64,000 nt of DNA from CAVXFS01 sp963761115 (GCA_963761115.1 CAVXFS010000005.1:1054001-1118000), one strand, 5' to 3'. Positions 27,560 through 36,165 are shown, numbered from the stretch's first letter. The notes: generated by a model from the letters alone, not told the origin. Numbers and translations: made by a program.

Positions 27560-28618
27560 ATGACCAATATCATTTCATTACTGCGTTTCATTCTGCTGGT
27601 CACGATCCAGCTTTGCTTCGTATCAACTTCTAATGCTGAAGTAGAAAAGCCACGACCGGCCGATCACTTTCATATCGAGAAGAATTGCCTGAATTGCCAT
27701 ACGGAAGGCGTCGATATCTCCGCGATCCTCAAGCAGAACGACAACAGTTGCCTGCAATGCCACACCAATGAGCAGATCATCGAGGATTTTGCGCAGGCCA
27801 ACAGCCGCGCCGAGCAGGATCCGCTGCAAGCCGGCATGGTCCCGCCGGATACGCCGGCGCTGGGCATGCGCTACCCGATGTACAACGACGTATCGCGCAT
27901 CGGCGCCGAGCCCAATGAAATGGTCACGGTCCCCGCCGGCGAGTTCATTCGCGGCACCGACACCCGCCTGCCGGACGAGGGGCCGCAGCACAAGGTGACG
28001 CTGCCGGCATTCCAGATCGACATCTATGAGGTCACCAACCTGCAGTACAAGAAATTCATCGACGCCACCGGGCATCGCTCGCCGGATCATTTCCGCAACC
28101 GCACTTATCCCGACGGCAAGGCGGATCACCCCGTCACTTTTGTCAGCTGGCATGATGCGGTCGACTATTGCACCTGGGCCGGCAAGCGCCTGCCTACCGA
28201 CCAGGAATGGGAAAAAGCCGCGCGTGGAACGGATGGCAGGCAGTATCCGTGGGGCGATGTATTCGACACCCAGAATGCAAACATGCCGCTGCGCTGGGAA
28301 GAACTCAAACAGTATGGCGATACCACGCCCGTGGGCGCATTCGAAAAGGGTGTCAGCCCCTATGGTGCATACGACATGAGCGGCAATGTATGGGAATGGA
28401 CCTCGTCATGGTACGAAGCCTATCCGGGCAACACGACGCCTTCCGAAAGCTACGGCCACCGCTACAAGACCGTCAAGGGAGGCTCATGGTTCGACTGCTC
28501 GATTTACAAGTGCGGCATCTCGGCGCCTGTATATAATCGCGGCTTCTTCGCAGACCGAACCAAGAACGACACGTTCGGGTTCAGGTGCGCGAAGGATGCG
28601 GCGGAAAATAAGTCATAA
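27560..28618 (+). CDS. Secreted diheme c-type segment fused to SUMF1/FGE-fold domain
   Basis: 352 residues. A signal peptide (1-26, ending SNA) is followed by two heme c sites, CLNCH (43-47) and CLQCH (64-68), then a formylglycine-generating-enzyme-type domain from about residue 115: MVTVPAGEFIRGTDTRLPDE, YEVTNLQYKKFI, RLPTDQEWEKAARG and GNVWEWTSSWYE. The two cysteines that bind copper in FGE have plausible counterparts: GGSWFDCSIYKC (C313 and C318, Cx4C). Heme attachment places it in the periplasm. The function is unknown; redox protein maturation is conceivable. A second SUMF1 gene follows 170 bases downstream. Confidence 0.85.
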   Translation: MTNIISLLRFILLVTIQLCFVSTSNAEVEKPRPADHFHIEKNCLNCHTEGVDISAILKQNDNSCLQCHTNEQIIEDFAQANSRAEQDPLQAGMVPPDTPALGMRYPMYNDVSRIGAEPNEMVTVPAGEFIRGTDTRLPDEGPQHKVTLPAFQIDIYEVTNLQYKKFIDATGHRSPDHFRNRTYPDGKADHPVTFVSWHDAVDYCTWAGKRLPTDQEWEKAARGTDGRQYPWGDVFDTQNANMPLRWEELKQYGDTTPVGAFEKGVSPYGAYDMSGNVWEWTSSWYEAYPGNTTPSESYGHRYKTVKGGSWFDCSIYKCGISAPVYNRGFFADRTKNDTFGFRCAKDAAENKS

Positions 28619-28634
28619 GACGTGAACAAACTCA

Positions 28635-28738
28635 TTCCCTCCCCCTGGCAGGGGGAGGGCTAGGGAGGGGGTTGAGACTCAGCAGTCCCGCTCAGGTCCT
28701 ACCCCCATCCCAACCTTCCCCCTGCAAGGGGGAAGGAG
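28635..28738. repeat. Palindromic repeat, copy F
   Basis: CCTCCCCCTGGCAGGGGGAGG, then AGGGGGTTGAGAC, a 25-base spacer, CTACCCCCATCCCAACC and CCCCCTGCAAGGGGG. It separates the two SUMF1 genes. Confidence 0.85.
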
Positions 28739-28787
28739 CAAACACCAGCAAGACCAAGCGTTTTCCGAAATACATAATGGGGAGAGC

Positions 28788-29819
28788 ATGAAAAAACAAT
28801 TCCACTATTACTTTTTTGCGGCATGCCTGTCGCTTTCGACTGGAGCCCATGCCGAATCCATCGTCTCCGAAGTCGCAGCCACATTCACATCGCCCGTAGA
28901 CATCCTCTATTCTGAACCCATCCCCCACGGCGATACCGTAGGAATTGCCATGGTGCCGGTACCGGCAGGCGAGTTCATCATGGGCAGCAATCGCGAGGAT
29001 ACCGATAACATCCAGAAACAATACGGCATGGATCGCCCCATCTTCATCGACGAACATCCGCAACAAAAGATGTACCTCGATGCCTTCATGATCGATACCT
29101 ACGAGGTCACCAATCTCCAGTTCAAGGAATTCATCCTCAAGACCAGGCGTCTGCTGCCTTTTGAATGGGGCCACAACGGCTACGGCCTGACCATGGAAGA
29201 AGCCGCGCGCATGGATCTCGAGCAGCTGAGAAAGATCGCTGCGGACGACTTCAAGCTCGACATGGATACGCGCACCATGGATCGCGGCGCGCTGATGGCG
29301 GCAATGAAAAAGGAACAGGTGAAGCGCGATGTCTTTCCGGTCAGCGACATCACCTGGGATTACGCTGACGCGTACTGCAAGTGGCGCGGACAGCGGTTGC
29401 CCACCGAAGCGGAGTGGGAAAAAGCAGCACGCGGTCCCGACGGCTTTGAATTTCCCTGGGGCAATGAATGGAGCGTGACAAAAACCAATACCGGCGACGA
29501 CAGCAACTGGGAGGAGGGCTATGCACCCGTCGGCTCCTATCCGCAGAACAAGTCGCCTTATGGCGCTTACGACATGGCCGGCAACGTATGGGAATGGACC
29601 GCGTCCTGGTACGACCGCTACCCTGGTTCAACGCTTAAGAATGATGACTTTGGCAAGACGTATAAAGTCATTCGTGGCGGCTCCGGCAGTGTCGGGCACT
29701 ATGCGTTGAGCTATTTCTTCCGGACGGCAACCAGACAGATTTCCCCACCGGATATGTCGGGTGAAGACTTGGGCTTTCGCTGTGTGATGGATGTGCCGAA
29801 AGGCGGTCAGGAACTTTGA
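28788..29819 (+). CDS. Secreted SUMF1/FGE-fold protein without catalytic cysteines
   Basis: 343 residues with signal peptide MKKQFHYYFFAACLSLSTGAHA. The SUMF1 domain runs from about residue 52: MVPVPAGEFIMGSNREDTDN, YEVTNLQFKEFILK, RLPTEAEWEKAARGPDG, GNVWEWTASWYDRY, and the ending LGFRCVMDV. In place of the FGE active-site cysteines it reads IRGGSGSVGHYALSYFF, so formylglycine-type catalysis is unlikely. It has an insert of about 55 residues (EWGHNGYGLTMEEAARMD...) that the neighbour lacks. It is probably a binding or accessory partner of the upstream diheme paralogue; that pairing is inferred from adjacency. Confidence 0.85.
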   Translation: MKKQFHYYFFAACLSLSTGAHAESIVSEVAATFTSPVDILYSEPIPHGDTVGIAMVPVPAGEFIMGSNREDTDNIQKQYGMDRPIFIDEHPQQKMYLDAFMIDTYEVTNLQFKEFILKTRRLLPFEWGHNGYGLTMEEAARMDLEQLRKIAADDFKLDMDTRTMDRGALMAAMKKEQVKRDVFPVSDITWDYADAYCKWRGQRLPTEAEWEKAARGPDGFEFPWGNEWSVTKTNTGDDSNWEEGYAPVGSYPQNKSPYGAYDMAGNVWEWTASWYDRYPGSTLKNDDFGKTYKVIRGGSGSVGHYALSYFFRTATRQISPPDMSGEDLGFRCVMDVPKGGQEL

Positions 29820-29824
29820 AGTCA

Positions 29825-30008
29825 GTTCCCTCCCACTGGCAGGGGGAGGGCTAGGTAACCAATGACTTGGCTGTCGTTGTTTGACAGCCTAGTCAGATGG
29901 CTAGTAGTTCCATCAGAGGGGGTTGAGACTCGGTATACCGCAACCGTTCTACCCTCCATCCCATTTACCCCCTCGCTTCGCTCTCCCTCTTTGCTAGGGG
30001 AAAGAAGC
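29825..30008. repeat. Palindromic repeat, copy G (long spacer form)
   Basis: The same architecture as copy A with its 80-base spacer (GGTAACCAATGACTTGG...), followed by GGGGGTTGAGAC, TACCCTCCATCCC and the CCCCCTCGCTTCGCTCTCCC module. It fills the convergent gap between the second SUMF1 gene and lpxR. Confidence 0.85.
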
Positions 30009-30053
30009 AAACCATCAGGACGTGGCACATTTCGTCTGCGTAGTTCATTCGCC

Positions 30054-31115
30054 TCAAAACTCCATACTGAGCGTCACCGAACCGAAACTGTGCGTGGCGG
30101 GCTGACCGTAGAACGCCTTGCTGCGGATATAGTGCGCGTAGGCGATCTTCCCGCCGGTCCATTGCCATGCGAAGCCTACAGCCACGTCGCCAACCAGCAG
30201 TCTTTTTTCGACATGATGACTGTCAACGAAAGTGTTGCCGTCCAGAAAAATGTCTCGACCTACGATGCGCGCATCGGTCGAGAGGAAAGCGTGCAGGCCG
30301 CCTTGCTTGAAATGACTTGTGCCCGGCGCCGAAACCGGCGCGTTGCTGTCACCGGCAGGGCGGATCGGCGAAGTGCCGAAATCATCCGGGATGCGACCGA
30401 AGCGCATTTCGAAGCCCGCATTCAAATAGGTCGCGACATTGCCGAGACTGACGCCGTAATGCAGGATGGTATCGAACCGCGTGTCATTGCCGCCGCCTTC
30501 CCACTTCTTCTTGCGCTCCGCGACAATCTGGATGCCCGGCTCGTTCCTCAACTGGTTGTCCCATCCGTTGAAGCGAGGGATACCGCGCAAGTCATGGATG
30601 AAGTCCTGGCTTTGCCGCGCCAGCGCGGCGGGGCCGACGATACCGATATTGGCCTCGATCGAATCCATGCGCTGCCCTTCGCGCGCGTTATACCCCAGCC
30701 CCAGATACAGCCAACCCGCGTAGGGCCGGTCGGTGGGGATCAGCGCCGTGCTGGTCCTGTCCCGCGGCGTGTACATGGCCTGACCGACAGCGATCACCAT
30801 GTTGCGCGCCGTGCCCGGCCGGGGGTGAATGGACTCGGTAAGCTGGTTGATGCGGCGCACCCATAGCGGCACGCAGGGATCGGTCAGATAGTTCTGCAGA
30901 TTGGCGGAAACCCAGGAGAATTTCACGCCGTTGGTGTAATCGCTGTCGGTCCCATTGAATAAATCGTTTTCCAGCCGGAAACTGTAGAGGGCGGGATGGT
31001 TGGTGATCAAATCGAAGGAGGAACAAGCACTTTGCGTTTCGGTTTGGGCATGAGACAGATGCGGGAGCAGCGTTAGGGTGGCTATTAAAATGTTGAGGGC
31101 TGATTTTAATTTCAT
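30054..31115 (-). CDS. lpxR: LpxR-family outer-membrane lipid A deacylase
   Basis: 353 residues, signal peptide ending SHA-QTE, and a beta-barrel C-terminus ending in phenylalanine (SVTLSMEF). Family boxes: SFRLENDLFNGTDSDYTNGV contains the Asn-Asp pair and Thr of the LpxR active site, and TDRPYAGWLYLGLGYNAREG is the second conserved block. LpxR removes the 3'-acyloxyacyl chain of lipid A in the outer membrane. Enzymatic activity has been shown for few family members, so the symbol is a homology call. The DNA upstream becomes AT-rich. Confidence 0.82.
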   Translation of the reverse strand: MKLKSALNILIATLTLLPHLSHAQTETQSACSSFDLITNHPALYSFRLENDLFNGTDSDYTNGVKFSWVSANLQNYLTDPCVPLWVRRINQLTESIHPRPGTARNMVIAVGQAMYTPRDRTSTALIPTDRPYAGWLYLGLGYNAREGQRMDSIEANIGIVGPAALARQSQDFIHDLRGIPRFNGWDNQLRNEPGIQIVAERKKKWEGGGNDTRFDTILHYGVSLGNVATYLNAGFEMRFGRIPDDFGTSPIRPAGDSNAPVSAPGTSHFKQGGLHAFLSTDARIVGRDIFLDGNTFVDSHHVEKRLLVGDVAVGFAWQWTGGKIAYAHYIRSKAFYGQPATHSFGSVTLSMEF

Positions 31116-31311
31116 GAGTTAAATTGTAATAAATTGGGGTGAAGCAAAGCGCAATATCTGTCTATGATGTGTAATTCTCATTCAGGCGAGCAATTGGCAA
31201 AGGCGAAAGGCAGTTCCCGACACATAGTAGAATTTAAAAATATAAATTGAGGGGCGTGCCGCTCTTTGGCCCGTTTAATGAAATTCGAATCGGCAAGCTA
31301 CTATGAATAAT

Positions 31312-32043
31312 TTAAGGCGCGGTTTTATTTTCTATCCACGCATGCCACAAGTATGTGGCCACGTCTAGCAGAACAAATGAAGCAAGTAATTCAACAAAAG
31401 TTGTGTGGTTTCCATCAAGCCATGTATCAATGAATTCATGTTTGTATCCGTACCAAAGAATAAGCCCATATACAATCACAAATGCCAAATCCGAAGTCAC
31501 CTCAAAAAACTTCAGGGCATGTTTATCGTTATCTGTATCACTAGCTGACCCGCAAAAATACAGGCTTAATGTCGCCTTTGAAAATCCACAAAACGGCCAG
31601 AAATTAAAATCCCGAGGAGGTTCTACTACTTCCCAATATACTGAAAGTATCTTGGTAATAAACAACCAGAATATTGGAAAAGAAAGCACCAATGGAGCCT
31701 GAGGAAAGCTGCTCCTGAAACTTTCGTTAGTATCCATGATGGGAATTTGTGCAAGCACTAATTTAATGGCGAAGAAAAGAGAAATGACGATGAAAAGATC
31801 GCCTATAAATTGGCACGTCGAATATTTTTTTGGCCTTTCCACAACTGTATAGGTATAGTCCACTACATAGAGCAGTATAAGTGCAAAAATAAGGACGATT
31901 AGTTGCGGTGCTGGATGCTTACCAACATCCAAGATAAATAGCTTAAATACGTCGTAAATAATAGCGCCGAGAATGGCTGGATATATCAAAGTTGCCATTA
32001 CTACATGTAGTCGGCTTTCTTCATTATTATCGGTGCAGTTCAT
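31312..32043 (-). CDS. Multi-pass membrane protein, unknown
   Basis: 243 residues from the ATG at 32043 (GGAG lies 8 bases before it; an ATG 9 codons upstream has no such site). At least six hydrophobic segments can be seen, for example ATLIYPAILGAIIYDVFKLF, LIVLIFALILLYVVDYTYTV, FIGDLFIVISLFFAIKLVLA and FVELLASFVLLDVATYLWHA. I recognise no family. Codon use and base composition are more AT-rich than in the surrounding genes, and the lipoprotein gene beside it shares this. The two may have arrived together by transfer. Confidence 0.6.
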   Translation of the reverse strand: MNCTDNNEESRLHVVMATLIYPAILGAIIYDVFKLFILDVGKHPAPQLIVLIFALILLYVVDYTYTVVERPKKYSTCQFIGDLFIVISLFFAIKLVLAQIPIMDTNESFRSSFPQAPLVLSFPIFWLFITKILSVYWEVVEPPRDFNFWPFCGFSKATLSLYFCGSASDTDNDKHALKFFEVTSDLAFVIVYGLILWYGYKHEFIDTWLDGNHTTFVELLASFVLLDVATYLWHAWIENKTAP

Positions 32044-32218
32044 AAAAACATCTCCAATCTCATACTGCAAGAAACCCGCTATGAGACGTAATTTGCGTAA
32101 CTTCAGTTAGTCAGTCAATAATTCTATTTTGTGATTTAAAGACCTGTAAAGCCAGCAATTCATATTTTCATGCCGAGCCATCAGTTCTCGATAGCCGGAT
32201 GAGGTAGTAGCAGTAAAA

Positions 32219-32281
32219 GGGGCAAGTCTTGCCTTTTGCCTGCCCTCAAATTCGAAAGTAAGACGCAAGACTTGTGACCCC
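32219..32281. repeat. Imperfect inverted repeat, MITE/REP-like
   Basis: GGGGCAAGTCTTGC (32219-32232) and GCAAGACTTGTGACCCC (32265-32281) are complementary except for three extra bases, forming a hairpin of about 63 bases. Elements ending in CAAGACTTGACCCC-type sequences are common in proteobacterial intergenic DNA. It sits in the AT-rich patch between two minus-strand genes. Confidence 0.6.
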
Positions 32282-32299
32282 ACCACTTGCGTTCGTGTA

Positions 32300-33337
32300 T
32301 TAATTACCACACCCCAGAGAGTCTATTAGCTCTTGGTTATTATCAGCTATAGCTGACTTACATGCTTGAGCTTTAAGCTCTGCTAGCTTGAACTTATAGT
32401 CGGACTCAATTTTCGAGAGTTCAAGGTCCCTTTGTGAGTTATATTTCTCTAACTCTAACGAGGATTCTGATTTGATTAATGCGCTTTCATTGGTGTTCTT
32501 GGTGCTAAATGCGCCAAACAATTCTCCGACGGCCTTGAAATAGGCACCAATTACTTTTGCTGGTATTGCAAACGCTCCGACAAGCTCGCTCTTATCATCT
32601 TGCTTATAGCCAGTTGGCATGCCATCAGTAAAAGTCAAAGTTGACTCGCTATCAGCAAAAAAAGATTTAGATATGGGGAGAAATAAAGTTTCTGAACCTG
32701 AGGGCGAGTAAAGTATGGCTTCTTTGTATATATCGCCATTTGCAAATGATGCCTTAATTTTGTATGCCTCTTCTTGGCGATAAAAGACGCCTGAGTAGCT
32801 ACTATCTGGTTTCTTGATAGTTGTCTTTATCGTGTCCGCAGATTTCGTCAATGACGATATCTCGATGTGAACGCCGCATTTATCTGTTGGTTTATCACTA
32901 GGCTCAAATATAAATACATAGTCTCCTGCCTTGTTGCAGCTTGGAGCTATTGATTTAGACGCCTTATATCCAGCAGTTGTCGCAAGTCCTACTAGAACCT
33001 CTGCTACCTTTGAAGTCGATGTTGATGTGCTACTTTTTAGTAGTCCTGTTGTATCTACGGTTACATCTAATTTGCTATCGTTAAACAAATTTGTGCCATG
33101 TTTCAGCACATACTGCTTCGATCTATCTGCATAAGCAGTCGATGCCGAAAAAACAATATTTGATACTTTGTTAGATCCATGGCTGTCTGGCTCTGTCATC
33201 GTGATGGTTACGATGAAATCTTTGTTGGGCATGAAATAGGTTAGCCCATCAATATCTTTTTCATTAACAATGGTAGAAGTGGTACTTGCGCAAGCGGTTA
33301 AAGATATAACAGATAAAACTACCATTACCTTATTCAT
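32300..33337 (-). CDS. Lipoprotein with C-terminal coiled coil, unknown
   Basis: 345 residues from MNKVMVVLSVISLTACAST, a lipoprotein signal with lipobox LTAC; AAAGGAG precedes the ATG. The middle is Ser/Thr/Lys-rich (LLKSSTSTSTSKVAEVL). The C-terminal 60 residues are a predicted helix, EKYNSQRDLELSKIESDYKF.., rich in Glu, Lys and Leu and able to form a coiled coil. No family is recognised. The gene is AT-rich compared with its neighbours and lies 39 bases downstream of the C1 peptidase gene on the same strand. Confidence 0.65.
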   Translation of the reverse strand: MNKVMVVLSVISLTACASTTSTIVNEKDIDGLTYFMPNKDFIVTITMTEPDSHGSNKVSNIVFSASTAYADRSKQYVLKHGTNLFNDSKLDVTVDTTGLLKSSTSTSTSKVAEVLVGLATTAGYKASKSIAPSCNKAGDYVFIFEPSDKPTDKCGVHIEISSLTKSADTIKTTIKKPDSSYSGVFYRQEEAYKIKASFANGDIYKEAILYSPSGSETLFLPISKSFFADSESTLTFTDGMPTGYKQDDKSELVGAFAIPAKVIGAYFKAVGELFGAFSTKNTNESALIKSESSLELEKYNSQRDLELSKIESDYKFKLAELKAQACKSAIADNNQELIDSLGCGN

Positions 33338-33376
33338 TTGGAACTCCTTTATGTGCTTTCCATATATTTCTAACAC

Positions 33377-34145
33377 TTACTCCACCACCCTCACCGTCCA
33401 AAAGTCATCACACAAATTTCTATCAATCAGATACGTATACGGAAACGTGCAATAGCCCTTGACGGCCCATCCTGTCCCCCATGAATTCCTGACGATGAAT
33501 CGTTGGCTCACTTCGTTGTATCCCACGCAGAGCACAGCATGACCACCGAGCAGTTTTTCAGATACTGCCATCCGGCATCGGGACTTTCCCGGTACGCGCG
33601 ACAGTTTCTGATTCGAAGCTTTCATACACCGAGAAGCCGAAAACGAAGGGGTAGCCGGAGGCGAGGCAGCCTTTCAGTTGCGAGAGGACGGGAGTCAGGC
33701 GCTGGTAGCTCAGTGCCTGGTTCAGCAGTCCTGCGTCGTAGCATTTCTTCGGCGGTTTACTGGCGAATTTGCTGATGACGTAAGGCCAGGTGGTTTCGGG
33801 AGCAGCGCCTTGCTTGACCAGTGTCTTGATCCCGTCGCGGATCATCGCGCCGGCGTCTTCCCTGACGGTGCCTTCCATTACACGCTCGTTGTAGTAAATG
33901 AACAGTCGCGATGGCGTAAATGGCCTGGTTTTCTTCTGCTTCATCTGGTCGAACTGGTGCGCTGCCGCAATCGCGTTGGCGGTGCAACTGCCCAAGGCGC
34001 CCTGGTTGAATACGGGTGGGCATTTGCGGCGCAGGTCGACTTTCTTGGGCAATTTTGCCCGCACCGGTTGCGGCGCGGTGTAGAGGTGGTCGCGTTGATC
34101 GGGCAGGTCGGGTATCCAGCCGTATTTCTTGATCTTGCGATTCAT
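33377..34145 (-). CDS. C1A (papain-like) cysteine peptidase, one frameshift
   Basis: About 255 residues after removing one base near 33567. MNRKIKKYGWIPDLPDQRDH is followed by the catalytic Cys box PPVFNQGALGSCTANAIAAA, then in the second frame the catalytic His in LGGHAVLCVGY and the Asn in VRNSWGTGW. There is no signal peptide, as is usual for this bacterial C1 group. The two halves overlap exactly at the break, so either sequence error or a fresh frameshift is possible; the catalytic triad would be split in the latter case. The start overlaps the stop of a 23-codon upstream frame as ATGA. Confidence 0.8.
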
Positions 34146-34213
34146 GGCGCGACGCTCCATGCTCGCGCGGTTTGGCGCAAGGCAACGCGGATGGCCGACG
34201 TATGAGGTGACAT
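34142..34213 (-). CDS. Possible 23-residue leader peptide coupled to the peptidase gene
   Basis: A short frame starts MSPHTSAIRV and ends WSVAP. Its ATG (34213) has an AGGGGA ribosome site placed in the loop of a GTTGAA/TTCAAC hairpin, and its TGA overlaps the peptidase ATG. The peptidase itself has only a weak ribosome site. This arrangement would couple translation. Whether the peptide is made is untested. Confidence 0.35.
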   Translation of the reverse strand: MSPHTSAIRVALRQTARAWSVAP

Positions 34214-34460
34214 GTTGAATTCCCCTTTCAACAGGTGCTACCACTGGCGCTTGATTTCCCTTTGCGTGGAAATCAACAGTTGGCGGGCGATAGTTCCAAT
34301 GCCCGCTTGCTTCTCCGTTTCACTCGTTCCGTAGGGGTCCTGTGCCGAACCCTTTACGGCCTCCCTGAGCGATCGGGGGAAGCACCTTGCGCCAGCCTCC
34401 TGTTCTGGGGGATTCGCCGGTTGCCTGGCACCGTGCGTGCGGTGCGAAGTGCGTTACGGC
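34214..34460 (-). other. GC-rich, hairpin-rich leader upstream of the peptidase gene
   Basis: On the minus strand several stems follow one another: GCACCG/CGGTGC, GCGGGC/GCCCGC, a 9-bp TTGATTTCC/GGAAATCAA, and GTTGAA/TTCAAC around the leader-peptide ribosome site. I matched it to no known riboswitch or structured RNA. Confidence 0.35.
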
Positions 34461-34673
34461 GGATGTGCAAGTTGAATGCATTCTGCGACTTTGGATTCTG
34501 GATTGTCAACAGTAATAATTGGTGTATCGGTTTTATAACTTTTAAACCGGAAAGCTTATCAGGGGCGGAAGAATTACCTGAAGGGTGTGGAGTGAAGGGA
34601 TCGTAAGGGAGGCGAGGGTATAATGGACGTTTTTAGTTTTGGCGGTTTATGTGTTGGGGTTGTGGGATGGTTA
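34461..34673 (+). promoter_or_regulatory. Intergenic DNA upstream of djlA with a -10-like box
   Basis: No gene is seen. A TATAAT at 34619-34624 could be the djlA -10 element; no clear -35 was found. Confidence 0.25.
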
Positions 34674-34718
34674 AGTCTCTACCCCCATCCCAGCCTTCCC
34701 CCTGCAAGGGGGAAGGGG
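34674..34718. repeat. Palindromic repeat, copy H (single unit)
   Basis: One arm only: TCTCTACCCCCATCCCAGCC followed by the mini-hairpin CCTTCCCCCTGCAAGGGGGAAGG. It lies 36 bases before djlA. Confidence 0.8.
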
Positions 34719-34753
34719 CATAGCGGCCTTCGGTAATTTTTTCAGGAGTTGTC

Positions 34754-35527
34754 TTGTTCAAGTTTATTGGTTTTATCGTTGGTTTTTACTTCTTTGGGTT
34801 GTTCGGGGCGATGCTCGGGTTGTTCATCGGGTCATATATTGACCGGGTGAGGGTGTACGGGTCCGGCGGGGTGAATCCGTTGGGCAATGCGCTGCGTCAG
34901 GCGGTTTTCCTGGAGACGGCTTTCACGTTGATGGGCAAGCTGGCCAAGGCCGATGGGCACGTCTCGCAGGACGAGATCGATCATGTCGAACTGTTCATGA
35001 ACAAGCTGAACATGACGGTGGAGCATCGGCAGCAGGCGATCGCCTTGTTCAAGAAGGGCGCCGATCCGGCGTTCGATATCGGGCAGACTTATGCAAGGTT
35101 CATGTCCGTGTGCGGGCACACCAAACACCTGAAGCAGATGCTGCTGGTTTACCTGGTCGTGATGGCGATGGCGGACGGGCATTTCCATCCGGCCGAGGAA
35201 GCGTTGCTGGCCGACATCGCCAGCCATCTCGGTTATGGCCAGGCGGAATTCAGGCAGTTGCTGGAGATGGTGCTGAATCAATCGCACTTCGGCGGCGGCC
35301 AGATGGCCTCGAGTTCGGCACTGGATGAAGCGTACAAGGCGTTGGGCGTGAGCAATGACAGCACCGATGCGGAGGTCAAGCGCGCCTGGCGCAAGTTGAT
35401 GAGCCAGTATCATCCGGACAAGCTGATCGGCCAAGGCATGCCGGAAGACATGGTCGCGATGGCGACAGAGCAGGCCAAGGAGATCCAGGTGGCTTATGAC
35501 TTGATCAAGAAGAGTCGGGGGATGTGA
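34754..35527 (+). CDS. djlA: DnaJ-like co-chaperone DjlA
   Basis: 257 residues. An N-terminal membrane segment (FKFIGFIVGFYFFGLFGAML) is followed by a TerB-like helical domain with AKADGHVSQDEID and MAMADGHFHPAEE acidic repeats. A Ser-rich linker leads to a C-terminal J domain, EAYKALGVSNDSTDAEVKRA, with the HPD motif in SQYHPDKL. It anchors and stimulates DnaK at the inner membrane. The start is a TTG with AGGAG six bases upstream. Confidence 0.93.
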   Translation: MFKFIGFIVGFYFFGLFGAMLGLFIGSYIDRVRVYGSGGVNPLGNALRQAVFLETAFTLMGKLAKADGHVSQDEIDHVELFMNKLNMTVEHRQQAIALFKKGADPAFDIGQTYARFMSVCGHTKHLKQMLLVYLVVMAMADGHFHPAEEALLADIASHLGYGQAEFRQLLEMVLNQSHFGGGQMASSSALDEAYKALGVSNDSTDAEVKRAWRKLMSQYHPDKLIGQGMPEDMVAMATEQAKEIQVAYDLIKKSRGM

Positions 35528-35561
35528 AGGTGATGGCTTTGCAATTGCCTTTGGCGGGGTG

Positions 35562-35606
35562 AGTCTCTACCCCCATCCCGGCCTTCCCCCTGCAAGGGGG
35601 AAGGAG
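35562..35606. repeat. Palindromic repeat, copy I (single unit)
   Basis: The same single arm as copy H: TCTCTACCCCCATCCCGGCC plus CCTTCCCCCTGCAAGGGGGAAGG, 34 bases after djlA. Confidence 0.8.
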
Positions 35607-35721
35607 CAAAACCAGCCGCCTTGGTTACCTTTCTGGTTGTCCCCTTTGAGAGTCATAGCTCACGACCACTGCAAGGGATAGGAACAGGTATGTTGTTTCC
35701 GGGATGAGTTGCGCAACGTGC

Positions 35722-35727
35722 TAAACT
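35722..35727 (+). promoter_or_regulatory. Candidate -10 box of rnpB
   Basis: TAAACT ends 7 bases before the predicted first base of RNase P RNA. No convincing -35 hexamer was found at normal spacing. Confidence 0.4.
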
Positions 35728-35734
35728 CCGCAAC

Positions 35735-36085
35735 GAAGCTGGCCAGACAGTCGCCGCGCACGCAAGTGCGGGGAGGAAAGTCCGGGCTCCATAGAGCAGG
35801 ATGCCGGCTAACGGCCGGACGCCGTGAGGCGATGGAAAGTGCCACAGAAAACATACCGCCGATGGCTGCGCGAGCAGATCAGGCAAGGTTGAAATGGCGA
35901 GGTAAGAGCTCACCGCGCTGGTGGCAACATCAGTGGCAGGGTAAACCCCATCCGGAGCAAGACCAAATAGGCTGACCATGACGTGGCTCGCGTCGTCAGC
36001 GGGTAGGTTGCTTGAGCGTCAGGTAACGAAACGCCTAGAGGAATGACTGTCCACGACAGAACCCGGCTTATCGGCTGGCTTCACC
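35735..36085 (+). ncRNA. rnpB: RNase P RNA, bacterial class A
   Basis: About 351 nt. It begins GAAGCTGGCCAGACAGTCGCC, as the E. coli RNA does apart from one base, and contains GGAGGAAAGTCCGGGCTCC, CAAACCGCCGATGG-like and GGTAAGAGCTCACCGCGC-like blocks, GTAAACCCCATCCGGAGCAAG, CCAAATAGG, and the 3' block GAATGACTGTCCACGACAGAA followed by CCCGGCTTATCGG. These are the catalytic core helices P1-P4 and the 3'-CCA-binding region. It is the ribozyme that trims tRNA 5' ends. Confidence 0.97.
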
Positions 36086-36116
36086 TTTTCTTGCGCTATT
36101 GATCGACAGCAAAACA

Positions 36117-36145
36117 AAACCCTGATGGGACAACCATCAGGGTTT
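36117..36145. terminator. Bidirectional terminator between rnpB and sodB
   Basis: A perfect 12-bp stem (AAACCCTGATGG / CCATCAGGGTTT) with a 5-base loop sits between convergent rnpB and sodB, with A/T runs on both sides. Confidence 0.85.
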
Positions 36146-36165
36146 CAGTTTATGCGAGCGGCAGA

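Noticed and set aside
32107..32310. 67-codon minus-strand frame between the two AT-rich genes
   Set aside because: It runs through the 63-base inverted repeat, has no ribosome site and no recognisable domain.
34214..34460. Cyclic-di-GMP (GEMM) riboswitch, 6S RNA or group II intron end in the peptidase leader
   Set aside because: A CACGCAAAGGG string and GC-rich stems first suggested these, but the remaining conserved positions of each class are absent.
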